Part shown: piece by piece, positions 21,528 through 32,326 of the stretch
Layout of the letters: each line of letters starts with the position of its first letter
How positions within the stretch are numbered: the first letter of the stretch is position 1
NCBI GenBank assembly: GCA_000467715.1
Contig: AJFK01000931.1
Span: forward strand, 62,001-126,000
Origin: Hysterium pulicare CBS 123377
Lineage: Eukaryota > Ascomycota > Dothideomycetes > Hysteriales > Hysteriaceae
DNA: 64,000 bases
Direction of reading: 5' to 3'
Notes under the pieces: model-generated
What the model was told of the DNA's origin: nothing
Databases searched by the model: none
Seen by the model: the letters and a program-made list of their open reading frames with translations, nothing else
Program-made: the position numbers and the translations under genes

Positions 21528-22284
21528 GGAGCATGCTGTTTGTGAGAGACCAAAATTTTGGCTGGCGAACCAATCCCCCACTGTCTGCAAGCACCACAAC
21601 TCGACTCACTCATGGGATGCCTTCGCGTCGTCTTCTAATTAGGGGCATATGCATCCCTACTTAAAGAGATGATCAGTTGAATTCAGAGTCACTAGCCTCT
21701 GTCTCATTCCTGAGCACTCTAAATACTTCAAAGCCCCCTACGCCTTCATCAGCGCCCACTGGCCTTTCTGCTTCCAAATGCTGCGAGGGAAGAAGGTAGT
21801 TCTTGACCGAGGGTGGGTTTAGGACTTGTAGCATCAGCATCGAAGATATGGGTCACCGTTGTGCATCAATAAGGGGCTTAGTTGATTTTGAGAGAAGAAG
21901 GAGATTGGGAGTAATGGGAGAAGTAGGTGAGAGACGCGTGATTTATGGATTAATAGATGGGGAGACTGCTAGGAGGGGGTTTAGCGCTTGGGAAAAGAAT
22001 ACGGAAGTTGAGGAGACTACGAATTTTTTTTTGCGAAATTGGCATCGCATAGACATTGGGCGACGATGGATCTTTGATTAGTTAGTATCGCGGGAAAGAT
22101 CTCACTTTTGCCGTTATCGCTAATGAAGTATTGAAATACACTATTCAAACTCTATACTGCTATCGCATTCTTCCAATCGTGCGGTCCTACGCGGCCAACA
22201 TTATCTTCAGGTCCTTCCTAAAGCCTAATACAACAATATATGTACGCGGATGCATTCGACCTGTGTACGAGGCTGCTACACACC
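21528..22284. other. convergent 3' intergenic region
   Basis: 757 bases between the stops of the Cog7-like and alpha-galactosidase genes. Small open frames on the plus strand look random. No RNA gene was recognised. Confidence 0.45.
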
Positions 22285-23925
22285 CTAACTCTCCTCGTTT
22301 ATATGAACTCCAGTTGGAAGTGCGAACACCTGACTATCCTCTTCATTTCCGCAGTTCCTAGTCCCGTTCCCTTCAGTCAAGCAGTATCCAGATTCCTGGT
22401 TTATCAGGTTCCCGCTAACCCCATAAACCCATCGTTGAGACTGGCTCTTATCGCTACAGCGGGTAAGGCTTAGCTTGGAGTCTTTGGCTGTCAAGCACTT
22501 ATTTGACTCTGATAGAGGACTGATGAGTCCGGTTGTGTTGTATCCCTGCCACACTTGCGAGTCGGTCCCTGCACAGCCTGAGAAAGCTACGGAGGATGAA
22601 GTTCCTGTCAAACAGTTCAGTGAGAAGGTGTTGAAGATCATGCCAGTTGGAGTAACGTCCATATGGGAATCGTGGCTTGGGTAGATGCGGAAAATTGCGG
22701 TTGCATGCGATTTGATTTTCTTCAGGCGAACCGAGCTTCCAACAGACTCTGTGGTGTTGGTCCATAAGTCTCTTGCCTTGTAAGATCCACTGGGATCTAA
22801 ACCGACTCGCTCAAGGGCAATCTCGGTGCTATTGGTATAATTGCCTCGGTTCAAAACAGTCAGCAAGCGGTCGCCGTTTGCGAGGTTTTTGGTAAGTATG
22901 TCCCAGTATCCGTCCTGAGATACGAGCGTTGCTTGTTGACACAGCCCATCTTGGTCAACCGCCAGGATGTCTTTGTTGGTCAAGTACGCCACCTCTTCAT
23001 CCGTCAAATCGGGGATATAGGAGCTGATGATCAGAGGTGCGGAGAAGGACGACCACAGCGCAAAATGCGACCTCTTTTCATCGATCGTAAGATCGGGGAA
23101 ATCGACAATCAGAAAGTCCGGGTCGTTGTAGAATCCGCATTTCTGGTAACGTGATAATCGCACCTCCATTCCATAATTATTCATGATGCTCTCCCAATGG
23201 CCCCCGGGTTCCCACACACCCTCAGTGCCGTATACCTTGACGTCATCCGAATGCCTTGCAAGTTCTCCGTTTTTGGGAACCCACGACATAGATCGATACC
23301 AATCGGTGTTGTTCTGATCAAGGTGGAAATTTGGCGAAAAATATGCTGGCGCCGATTCGGAGAAAGCCATTGGCCGGGATAAGTTGCTCAGGATCTTGTG
23401 CCACTTAGTGTACAGCGATTCAAATTGATCATAATATGACCGTCCCTTTAAATCGATGTGGCATCCATCGAGCTTCAAATAGTCGACACCCCAAGATTCG
23501 AATGTTGCCGCATCCTGTTCCTCGTGGTCTTGAGATCCTGGATACCAACCGCAAGTCATATTTCCTGCGTCCTCATAGATTCCAAACTTGAAGCCCTTCT
23601 TATGAAAATAATCGCCAAGCCAGATCAATCCATCTGGAAAAAGGGTCGTATTCCACTGTAGAGAGCCGTTCGGTGCACGAGAACGCTGGAGCCAACAATC
23701 GTCTAGGTTGATGCGGTTGTATCCTGCAGCAAGAAGACCTTTGGAAACCATTGCGTCTGCAGTCTTGGTGAATAGAGATTGATTGAGTGCACATTCGAAC
23801 CGAGCCCAATTGTTGAAACCCATTGGGGGCGTTGGTGATAGGCTTGGGTCTTCTATCGTAGCAGATACATGGCTGAAGTGCGCCGTGAAAGCGCTAAACA
23901 GCATCAATAATAAGAGCGCCATCAT
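22285..23925 (-). CDS. secreted GH27 alpha-galactosidase with ricin-B-type lectin domain
   Basis: Single exon. I start at 23925 (MMALLLLMLFSAFTAHFSHVSA), a clear signal peptide directly before the GH27 start PTPPMGFNNWARFEC; the frame stays open for 92 codons further upstream, but that stretch has no homology. The product is 546 residues. GH27 landmarks: NRINLDDCW, GIYEDAG, YLKLDGCH with the nucleophile Asp at about 153, and RHSDDVKVYG with the acid/base Asp at about 228. A C-terminal beta-sandwich follows, then a trefoil lectin segment (about 425-546) with a QXW motif in SQSQRWVYG and paired Cys. It releases terminal alpha-galactose from galactomannan or raffinose-type sugars outside the cell. 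Two XlnR-like boxes lie upstream. Confidence 0.92.
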   Translation of the reverse strand: MMALLLLMLFSAFTAHFSHVSATIEDPSLSPTPPMGFNNWARFECALNQSLFTKTADAMVSKGLLAAGYNRINLDDCWLQRSRAPNGSLQWNTTLFPDGLIWLGDYFHKKGFKFGIYEDAGNMTCGWYPGSQDHEEQDAATFESWGVDYLKLDGCHIDLKGRSYYDQFESLYTKWHKILSNLSRPMAFSESAPAYFSPNFHLDQNNTDWYRSMSWVPKNGELARHSDDVKVYGTEGVWEPGGHWESIMNNYGMEVRLSRYQKCGFYNDPDFLIVDFPDLTIDEKRSHFALWSSFSAPLIISSYIPDLTDEEVAYLTNKDILAVDQDGLCQQATLVSQDGYWDILTKNLANGDRLLTVLNRGNYTNSTEIALERVGLDPSGSYKARDLWTNTTESVGSSVRLKKIKSHATAIFRIYPSHDSHMDVTPTGMIFNTFSLNCLTGTSSSVAFSGCAGTDSQVWQGYNTTGLISPLSESNKCLTAKDSKLSLTRCSDKSQSQRWVYGVSGNLINQESGYCLTEGNGTRNCGNEEDSQVFALPTGVHINEES

Positions 23926-24234
23926 GACTGCACCGTATACCAAAATGCAGATTGTGAGGCCGATCGTGTCTGTACAACGGAGGGAATCTAGACCAGTATT
24001 ACGGAATAAGACTCTCAAGGTTTCGAATTTTAGAGCTGTGCAAACGCCATTGACTGTAGCAGGGGGGCTCAGCGGAAAAAGTCTTGGGGAGCAAAGGCCA
24101 TAAGTGATACGTGACACGAAAGAAGAAAGATACTCTGTACAGATATATACCCCACCCAGGTTGAGCCATGGATCTGCAAACTTCGCCAGGTACATGGACA
24201 TTGGACTTCAAGGGACGATCAGATTTTAGCCGGA

Positions 24235-24241
24235 ACCGGGT
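24235..24241 (-). promoter_or_regulatory. XlnR/Xyr1-like site GGCTAAA
   Basis: A full match to the Aspergillus XlnR consensus, 310 bases upstream of the chosen alpha-galactosidase start and on the coding strand. XlnR is known to activate some alpha-galactosidase genes. Confidence 0.45.
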
Positions 24242-24503
24242 TGCTACCTCGAATGTTGATATTAGGATGTAACCGCAATCGTGCACAGTGCTTCGTTACG
24301 CGTTCACTTGTTCATCTCTCGCACTGTTTGTGAAGGAATGCGTCGTGTTGTCGTATATATTCATTGCCACGCATCTTGGCTACCTCTTCCACCATTTGAA
24401 CTTGTCATTGAAAGAAGTAAAATAGAGGCGCCCCGGCGATGATTGAAGCGGAGAGCGCACCGTGACGTTGATACAAGCTAAGGTGGCATCGACTGAAGAG
24501 CTA

Positions 24504-24509
24504 GGCTAA
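24504..24509 (+). promoter_or_regulatory. XlnR/Xyr1-like core GGCTAA
   Basis: Second core match, 579 bases from the alpha-galactosidase start. Six-base matches are frequent by chance. Confidence 0.25.
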
Positions 24510-24875
24510 TGCCATGTCGAGAAGAAGAAGGCAATGTGAGAAAGTGAGTATGGTACGGTATCTGAAGCTAGACGAAGCCCAGCCGTCAACAGACCGCTTC
24601 AACGTCAAGGACAATCACGGACAGATATGTATGACGTTGAACAACCTTGGACCGATGAAACAAAACGCATCTCCCGCTGTGGATTATGTAAGGCCCGGTC
24701 AACTTGCCACGAGTTTGCGCCACCCTTGCACGTGCGGTGGTAAGCTCCATCTCGTCGAGTCACCAAAGACGCAAGCTGCCAGTACGGAGCAAACACTTTC
24801 GAGAAACCTCATTCGAAGCTATATTAACCAATTCACAGTTACTTTTCACTTACTAAAACCCCTACTATCTTTCTT

Positions 24876-25593
24876 ATGGCACCAAAAAAAGGCGCCGGCG
24901 AGAATTCCAAGAAAGCAGCGGGGCAAGCGCGTAAGGCAGAAGCTGCTGCTGCCAAGCAGAATGTGAAAGAGAAGCAGAAGGCAGCAGAAGAGGACAACGA
25001 ATGGCAAAAAGGAGCGAAGTCCTCCGCGAAGGCGTATGTTCTCCCAAGAGGATTACAATGCAAGACAGCTGCTAAGAACAGCCCCTCCGTACAGTGAAGC
25101 CGCCGCCAACAAAGCCGCCGAAGCAGCTCGCAAGAAAGCGGAGAAGGAAGCGCTATTAAAAGAAGAAGAGGCATCTCTTCCGACCAAAGCAAAAGGGGGA
25201 AATGCAAAGACGGCTCAAAAGAAGACTCGAGGCATCGACTCAGCGCTATCATCATTCTCAGCACCCTCCGCGCTGAACGCCACTGGCATCGACAATGCTC
25301 TCGACGCTCTAAGTCTCACAAATAACACAAATGATAAGATCGACCGCCATCCCGAGAGACGGTTCAAAGCAGCATATTCGGCGTATGAAGAGAGGAGGCT
25401 GGAGGAAATGAAGGATGACAAGACGTTAAGGAGACAACAGAAACTAGACCAGATCAAGAAAGAATTTGAGAAGCACCCGGAGAACCCGTTCAACCAGACT
25501 TCTGGCAAGTACAACTCAACCAAAGACGAACTGGCAAATATTCGAGACTCTGAGCGAGAGAGTAAGGAGAAGAGGCTGGGCGTATCTGCTTAA
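24876..25593 (+). CDS. CCDC124 / Lso2-like ribosome-associated coiled-coil protein
   Basis: Exons 24876-25033 and 25095-25593 give 218 residues; the 61-base intron splits an Ala codon. The N-terminus MAPKKGAGENSKKAAGQARK is the family hallmark. A long Lys/Ala/Glu-rich helix follows (KEKQKAAEEDNEW). The C-terminal half has the conserved ERRFKAAYSAYEERRLEEMK and NPFNQTSGKYNSTKDEL blocks. CCDC124 in animals and Lso2 in yeast bind idle 80S ribosomes near the A and P sites and aid recovery from dormancy; this protein is the longer, CCDC124-type form. Cytosolic. Very high charge agrees with ribosome binding. Confidence 0.9.
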
Positions 25594-26014
25594 TGGCTCT
25601 TTAAGAAGATGTAGGTGTTTTGGTTGCATTTTGGAAGCCAAGCGCTATTAAACTGCATCAAGATGTTCGATGCTGTCGATTCCATCGAACTTCTTGGGAA
25701 ACGATTCCTCACGATTGATGACTAGAAGGGCTCGACGAAGCGCTCGTTAAGAACCGGACTGTAGAGTCATGTTCATACTGTAGTAGTGATGAATTCGAGC
25801 GACTATTTCAAAAGTATGCAACTCTTGGCATACGGATGTAGAATATGTCACCATCATCATGTTGTAGTCCTGGGAGGTGAGGTTCATGTTAAATGGAAGA
25901 CAAACCATGGTATGGTATCTTAAGTGCACAATCTAAACCTCTCTGGGACACAAAAAGGCCGCACCAACAACGCCATGCTACTCTTATCATCAAAATGTAC
26001 GAAACTCAGACTTC
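25594..26014. other. convergent 3' intergenic region
   Basis: 421 bases between the stops of the CCDC124-like and acyltransferase genes. Nothing recognisable. Confidence 0.5.
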
Positions 26015-28434
26015 CTACTTCCCCGGCTCGCTCCCAGGTGTAGTAGCCCCGCTTCCCATCTCCCACCCTTCAGCACCACTGCTCCGGCGCCTATGATTTC
26101 TCTGCCTCATTTCACCCCTAATCTTCTTGCTAACCTCATCCAGGCTGCCCTTCCCATTAAGGGTACTGAAAGCCTTCAGAGGGAACCCACCGCCGAAGCC
26201 GCCCAATGAGCTTGTTCTACTCCTGGGCCTATTGGGCGTCGTAGGTCGCGTCGAATAAAATTCAGTGCGGCCCAGGTCTTTGAACGATTCGTTGCGTGGA
26301 AGATTCCCGGATGCCAAAGAACTGCCGCCAAAACTTGCTGGTGGATTTTCGCCCGTTGGTGACGTAGGCACAGAGTCAAAGGAAAAGCTCTCGCTCTCCC
26401 TACCAAATTCTGCTCCTCCTGGTGTCTGAGGAGGCGAGGTATCAGTGCGCAAGGGACTGGTGACAATCCGTTTCGACTCAAAATCTGGGAACATCTCGGG
26501 ACCGAGCGTGTTGATAAGTTCCGTGACCTGTGCCGCAAGGTCTGCACGAGTTTTCCTGAGTTTGACTAGACTATTATTGGAGGATGGCGACAACAAATAC
26601 ACGAGCGGAGGAAGAGACTTGGCGATATCCATGCCAACCTCGCCGAATCGCAGCGCCGCATAAGTGACGGTGGGGAACACGATAGCCTGCGCAACTACTA
26701 GAAGCTTCAGAGACACCCACTTCGGAACGTATCCTTGGATACGGTTGACATGACACCAATACGTGAAGATACATATCCATCCTGCGTAGGTTATTGGAGC
26801 TACAGCCATTGCGACAAGCAGTTTCCAGGTAGCCATGACATCTCTGGCTTGGATCTTGACTGTCGACGCCGCGAGCGCCTCTCTGGACTTCTTAATTGAA
26901 ATTAACTTGCCCGAGATGAATACGAAAGCGAACAGCGTGAGTCCAGGAACAACAAAAATGGATAAGATAGCCAATTTTAGTGTTCGGTAAATAAGAAGGA
27001 AGATAATCATCGGGATTGAAAGCTTAGCATAGTCCACTTGATGATCTCGTATGTTTAAAGCCATGAGTCGTTTATTGTAGGCTAAGATGGCTTTCTTCAG
27101 GCTAACAATTCGGGGATCGTCTTGGTACTTCGTGTACCCTTTGACTAATCGACGATTGAGCTCGACGACCACTGGGAGCGGGAATTTCTTGCCCTTTGGA
27201 CTATACAATCGACGAACTGCCTGAATCAACTATCATGGAAGACGTTAGTGATGTTGTCCAAAGCAAAAAGGAGTATTGACCGACTGACCATCAAGGTATC
27301 GTAGTCTGGCGTCGTTACAGTCACAGCAGCGAGAGAGTTGTAAACCATATCAAGCATTTGCCCAATCGCGTCGCGCCTTTCCCCTTGACTATATTTATGC
27401 ACGAGCTCAGGCGGTACCTCAAGTGGAGTTCCAAACTCGATTACTGCCCGTGACCGGAATTTATGAGCATGGAAATAGTTCATACCGACCGGAATAATCT
27501 TCAGTCCGCAATCTGGGTCTTGGGCAAGAGCACCAAGTGCCATGATAGCCACACCAGCTATTCCAAAGTTAGAAGATTTAGAAAGCTTTTAGTTTTAGCT
27601 CAGAGAGTACCTTTCAGGGGAAGAAGCTCTGTCCTGTCATGACTACCACCTTCCGGGAAGATTCCAATGCACCCCCCGCGATTCAAGGTCTCAAAGACGG
27701 CATCATAAACCTCTGTCTGGTCCACTTTTGGGGCGACTTTGAAATTGATACCCTCGAAATCTGGGGCTAGACTTACTTTGGCCCCAGCACCGTTCGTTAA
27801 ACTTCCATCATCCGATGCGTCGTCACGTCCAGTCAACTGACGGACAGCGATGCTACCTTTGAAGGGACGTTTCAGCCTGAGCTCTTCTGGACCCTTAATT
27901 TCTTGGATCTCGGCACTGGCTGCCATGTTGTTGACCGATGGCAAAACTACCAGGCCGCCCACTTGGACGTCTTTGCTCTCAAAATCTGTACCAACACCCC
28001 GGATAAGACAGGGGTCATTCGTTGGATCAGGCAGATATATCTTTCCCTTGACACCTTTAGTAGAATCTAGAGCTCTCCCTACAGGAACGGATCCTGCTTG
28101 TTTTGCCATCCATCCTATAAACCTCCTCTTCATAGACTTTTCGGCTATCAGAAAATGTATTCGACGTTCGGCCTCTTTACGAACTACTCGCATAAGAATC
28201 AAGGGATCGACGAACTATAGTGTTCCTGGTAAGAATGAGTTTGTGATTTCCGGGTACTTGACCTACCTGGTTTGCATGGGGGGCACAAACGAACATAACA
28301 GGACCGGACTTGGGAATCTTCCATGAACTTCGAGGATGCACTTCCCGGAAGAACAAATCAACCAGCATGGAAAACAACCATAAAAGTCCATCGTACACAA
28401 ATGGGTTCATATATCCAAGGTGTGGTTTTGCCAT
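26015..28434 (-). CDS. glycerol-3-phosphate / dihydroxyacetone-phosphate acyltransferase, Gpt2/Sct1 type
   Basis: Exons 28434-28267, 28214-27611, 27557-27289 and 27229-26015 give 751 residues. Start MAKPHLGYMNPFVYDGLLWL precedes a first membrane helix. Acyltransferase block I is APHANQ-FVDP (residues 53-59), cut by intron 1; a later block is FPEGGSHDRTELLPLKAG, cut by intron 2; KIIPVGMNYFHAHKFRSR follows. Residues about 430-560 hold several hydrophobic spans (IPMIIFLLIYRTLKLAILSIFVVPGLTLF; LLVAMAVAPITYAGWICIF). The C-terminal tail is Ser/Thr/Pro-rich and probably phosphorylated, as in yeast Gpt2. The enzyme adds the first acyl chain to glycerol-3-phosphate at the ER, starting phospholipid and triacylglycerol synthesis. 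The upstream frame stays open for 37 codons, but MAKP matches the family start. Confidence 0.93.
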
Positions 28435-29391
28435 GATTGTTGTTGTTGAGCGCCGTTCGCTGTCACCACGAAGGCTTCGGGGCGGCTTCGCTGGTTGTGA
28501 GGATAAAAGGAAGCGAAGGTCGCTACGTTTATATGTGGCTCTCAAGAGTGGTAAATCCTCCTGCGGTCCGGGGTTCTAATAATGGATGTGGAATTCCTAA
28601 CAAGTGAATGTCCAATAACTCTACTGCCTATGCGTTCCACGTCAGAGAAAGTTCGAGGATCATGCCGCGAGATATCCTAGCAAATTCTCATGTACATACC
28701 CGACAAAAATGTTAAGAGGCCTGCAAAGAAGCTGCGTGCAGATTAATGTGTAGTCATGGTAAAGATGTATGAGTACTTGGTTCGCAAGGCGAAAACACGG
28801 GCTTCCCCGGTAGCAAAATCACTCGGATATCCGGCTCTGCAGGGATTTTGGCGAGAATAGGATGCCTTTGGGAACAGTGGTGAGTACGCTATACACTCTT
28901 GTTGAGCCCGGGTATGTGGAGAAGTCGAGATGAGCGGGTGGAAGCAGATACAGTAGCGATAGGTTGGGGTGTGGCGTCACAACGGTTTTTCGCGGGGCAG
29001 AACAAAAATTGGTGCAGGGGAATTTATGAAAGAGGGAATGACAAGCGTGCAACAACCTCACATCTCATAGATCATCATAAACCAGAATGTACGTAAGACA
29101 AAGACCGATCTAGAGATACCTAATTATATAGGGTGGAAGTTACGACTGGTACACCCAAAAATGTCTTTTAGCTATATGCTGACGCCATACTCCACGCTAT
29201 GCACAAGCACGATGCAGTTGTACAGTATCGTACCATGTAATCGAGAGCGCCTCGGACGCTCTCATGTCCATCCGTCGGCATCAATACCCATAATTGGTTG
29301 ACGGCGTTTTGACAACCTCTAAAGGATGGTCCCAATATCAAATAATATGCTTACCAACGTCCCACAACCGGAAAGCCCCATATGCGAAGAG
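28435..29391. other. tandem intergenic region, about 1 kb
   Basis: Between the acyltransferase start and the GH76 gene stop, both minus strand. No coding exon, RNA gene or repeat was recognised. Confidence 0.45.
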
Positions 29392-31125
29392 CTACCAGAG
29401 CCCTGTCACAAACCCAGCGACGGCAGCTCCTATCAGCCATCGCTTAGCAACAACAATATTTGCTGCCGCTGCACTGGGTGCTGCTGGGGTTTGCATCTCC
29501 GCAGAGGTCGACCTTACGGGTAAGTTGAGGGTCGTTGCCACTGAAGGCTTGACGATATGGACATTCGCCTGTGTCCTGGGAGCACCAGCATTCGCAACCA
29601 GAAGCGCTTGCGTGACCTCAAGTGCACTTAACTGCTGCCCGATACCGAGGGCCCCGTCCCAGTGACCGGTGTACCATTTCGATCCGCAAGAGACACCATC
29701 TAAGCCACCTGAGCAAGACTTCGCTGCAGCCGCTGCGGATGCGCGGAGGAAAGTGTTCACACTCTGCGCAGTGTAAGGAGCCAAAATCGCTGTTTTGGCC
29801 ATGAAGCGACTGAGGTAGGCTTTGAAACTTTGCTGGTCGATGTCGCAGGTGTGTACCGTCTCGCAAGCCGCCTCGTACATGACATTGGTGGAGTTCTTAT
29901 ACGGCGAGAAAAACACTGCACTCTTATCAAGGAGTCCAGATAGCCTTAAGGTGAGAATACGATTAGCATGCACTTCAAAAGGGGGTGTTCGTACTGCCAG
30001 AGCCCGCTTGGTACTTCCGCCTGTACTGATTCCATGCCGACATGCCAGTTGAGTGGCGCCTTGGCAGAGACCATACATGGCGGATATCTAAAGACGGGTC
30101 ATGGTATTCGTACCGGGACTTTACGTACCGATCTTGCCAAACCGAGGAACCGTTGGTGTAGTTGAACAGTGCAGCGGCTCCATGCATGAAGACGCCAACA
30201 CCATAGGTCCATTGCATGTGATTCATATCGGTGCAATTCTTCAAGTCGTTGGTTCCATCGAATACTTCGTAGGAATCGCTGACCATACCCACACGCCGAA
30301 CCCAGTCCCACGTTTTCTCTGCCCAATCAACATAAGTCGCATTTCCGGTGTATCGAGCCAGCCGCGCTGCGAGAGCGAAAAAGGCACCATTCGAGATGCT
30401 GTTCTTGTATTCGTATCCATAGGCATTCTCTAAGTATATCTGCCACTTCAAGCCTCCAGCGCATGAGCTAGTATCCCAACGTAGAGCGATGCTATCGAAC
30501 GCCGCCTTGGCAACATCGATGTATTGAGGATCGGAGTCTTTCGGATTTGGGAATTGAGTTTCCAAAGCGGACATCAACGCAAGCGCCCAAAATGCTTGGT
30601 CGTCATTGCCCTACATGCCACATTTAGCTCGAAATAGACAGTGTCTTTAGGTATATATGAACGCACCTCTTCCTGTTTTTGCCAGGGGAGAACGAGGTCC
30701 TTGTTTGGGCCAAAATTGGCCACCAGCGCCTGTACGGTGGTGTCGACATAGGTTGAGTCGTTGGTGTACGCCCAGTAGTCAATTAGACCTCCCCATAGAG
30801 CACCCGCTTCCTAAATCCAGTTAGAACTTCTGCCAGATCTGAAGGGATTGAAGAACTTGGTGATCATACCCACCAGTAATAAGGATCCGGAAGGGTTCCA
30901 ATCTGCTCTGAAGGTGTGTTGGTTTCGTTGTTTTTATAGTAGGACATCAATCCTTGAGCGTATGTCCCCGCGGCAGCTCGTAATGACGCTATGGACCAGT
31001 CAGTGTGAAATCTGGGCGCTAGAAAATAAGGCCAGACCTTCATCGTCAGTGTCGAGTTCTATGGAAGAAACCAAAGGAAAAGTGGCGGAAAGGAGCAGAG
31101 CTGCTGTTGACCGGAACAGCATCAT
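29392..31125 (-). CDS. GPI-anchored GH76 protein (Dfg5/Dcw1-like)
   Basis: Exons 31125-31038, 30988-30870, 30810-30667, 30610-30129 and 29944-29392 give 461 residues. Signal peptide MMLFRSTAALLLSATFPLVSS. GH76 landmarks: DPYYWWEAGALWGGLIDYW, GNDDQAFWALA with the catalytic Asp pair (about 120-121), NGAFFALAARLARYTGN, then SGLLDKSAVFFSPYKN, MYEAACE and FKAYLSRFMA. The C-terminus ends in a short hydrophobic run (LIGAAVAGFVTGLW), a probable GPI signal. Such proteins act at the plasma membrane or wall, where they are thought to process alpha-1,6-mannan of GPI anchors and cross-link glycoproteins into the wall. Intron 4 is unusually long (184 bases) and partly open in frame; only the 29944 acceptor restores WQDRLSGLLDK. 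A TGCTAAT branch site sits before it. Confidence 0.88.
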
Positions 31126-32326
31126 CGGAAGGATTAGGACAAGAATACAGGCGATGATTGAGTATGGAGCTCGAGCAGGTGTTGGAATTTCGCGAGGAAG
31201 ACATGGTGGGCGGCGATTCCACGATATAAGCGTTCACTGTTTGCTCCCCTCCTTCACATTGGCACGTAGACTGAAGTGAATGATGTACGGATTCTGAATC
31301 TGACTGGATAAGCCTCCCGCGCGGCTTGGCCTTGAGGGGTTTTCGCGACAGGGGTCCATGCCGCACCACCACAATGGTAATTCGAAACGAAACAATTCGA
31401 TTGGACAACATGTTTCGGAGTGAGACGGCCTGTGGACAAGCAAATATCAGCCTCACAGGTTGTTTGAGGTGACAGGTTGCCTCTCATCCACATCCGTGGC
31501 GAAGTTGGACATGCGATCCCCCGCCTACACGACGCACTGCCCTCTTAAGATACAGCGTGTTCGACAATTCTGTGTAGCGATTTGACTTTACTCATTTATT
31601 ATCCTTTTCATCAGGTCAATATCGTACTTTCATGAGAAAGGAATTCGAGTGATATGCCACTTACACCTTTGCACCTCACATCCTCATCCTTGCCACCGCA
31701 CCCACTACACCACAATATGTTTTTCTGGCGGTCGGCACTTCCAGACTCGTCGAGTTCGTAGTCGTTCTCGTCGGAAGAATCCGAGGTGAATTTCGACTTC
31801 TCCTCAGTGGTTTCTTCGTCCTTCCGTTTGTGGCTGTTTTTTGTTTTACCACACTCAGATGAGCTCATTCAATGTTTGCTGGTTTCATGCATTCTAGACA
31901 TCCTGGAATGAAATGCGACGTGTATCTATCTGCAGCCTCGGCTGGAAAGTCTTTGTTGCTGTGTATTTGAATTTGAAAAAGATTCTGTGATGTTGGTAGA
32001 GAAGAGGAAGGATATGACTGTGAAGGTGCGGTCGTTAAAAAGGCTTGGACTGTGACCAAAGGGGAGATGATGATCGAATAATACGTGGTTGAGCGCAGTT
32101 CTCTAATCTTGAGAGGCACAAGTTACGATGAAACGAAGGGTACTCAAACTCCAGGAAGAGTTGTTATAGGAAGAAAGTGCAATGGTTGCCAGTGACGTGA
32201 TGATAGGTGGTATCCCTTGCCGACCATATGAACCAATCGTAGTAGAATTGCACCTTAAGTACAAATACATTCATCCACTAATTTTTATACACTCACAAGC
32301 TGAATGATGACACTTGTTTGTCTCGT
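31126..32326. other. intergenic region, 1.2 kb
   Basis: Separates the GH76 start from the stop of the bZIP gene (both minus). It must contain the GH76 promoter. Two overlapping minus-strand open frames at 31611-32119 may mark a small gene, listed separately. Confidence 0.45.
31611..32119 (-). other. possible small Cys-containing gene, unresolved
   Basis: Two open frames overlap by the ATGA of a stop and start: 32119-31865 (84 residues, ending PGCLECMKPANIE) and 31868-31611 (85 residues). The second has an acidic/basic, Ser-rich stretch and WCSGCGGKDEDVRC, then a plausible donor GTGTAAGT near 31660. I could not find a splice that joins them. Composition is protein-like but no family is recognised; it may be chance. 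Confidence 0.2.

Larger units (their letters stand above)
23926..24875. promoter_or_regulatory. divergent promoter region, alpha-galactosidase / CCDC124-like
   Basis: 950 bases between divergent starts. The only motifs I could pick out are the GGCTAAA on the minus strand at 24235-24241 and GGCTAA on the plus strand at 24504-24509, the XlnR/Xyr1 core. The far half probably serves the CCDC124-like gene. No extra gene is seen. Confidence 0.5.

Noticed and set aside
24514-24966. 150-codon plus-strand frame overlapping the CCDC124-like start
   Set aside because: Overlaps the real gene in another frame and has no family content.
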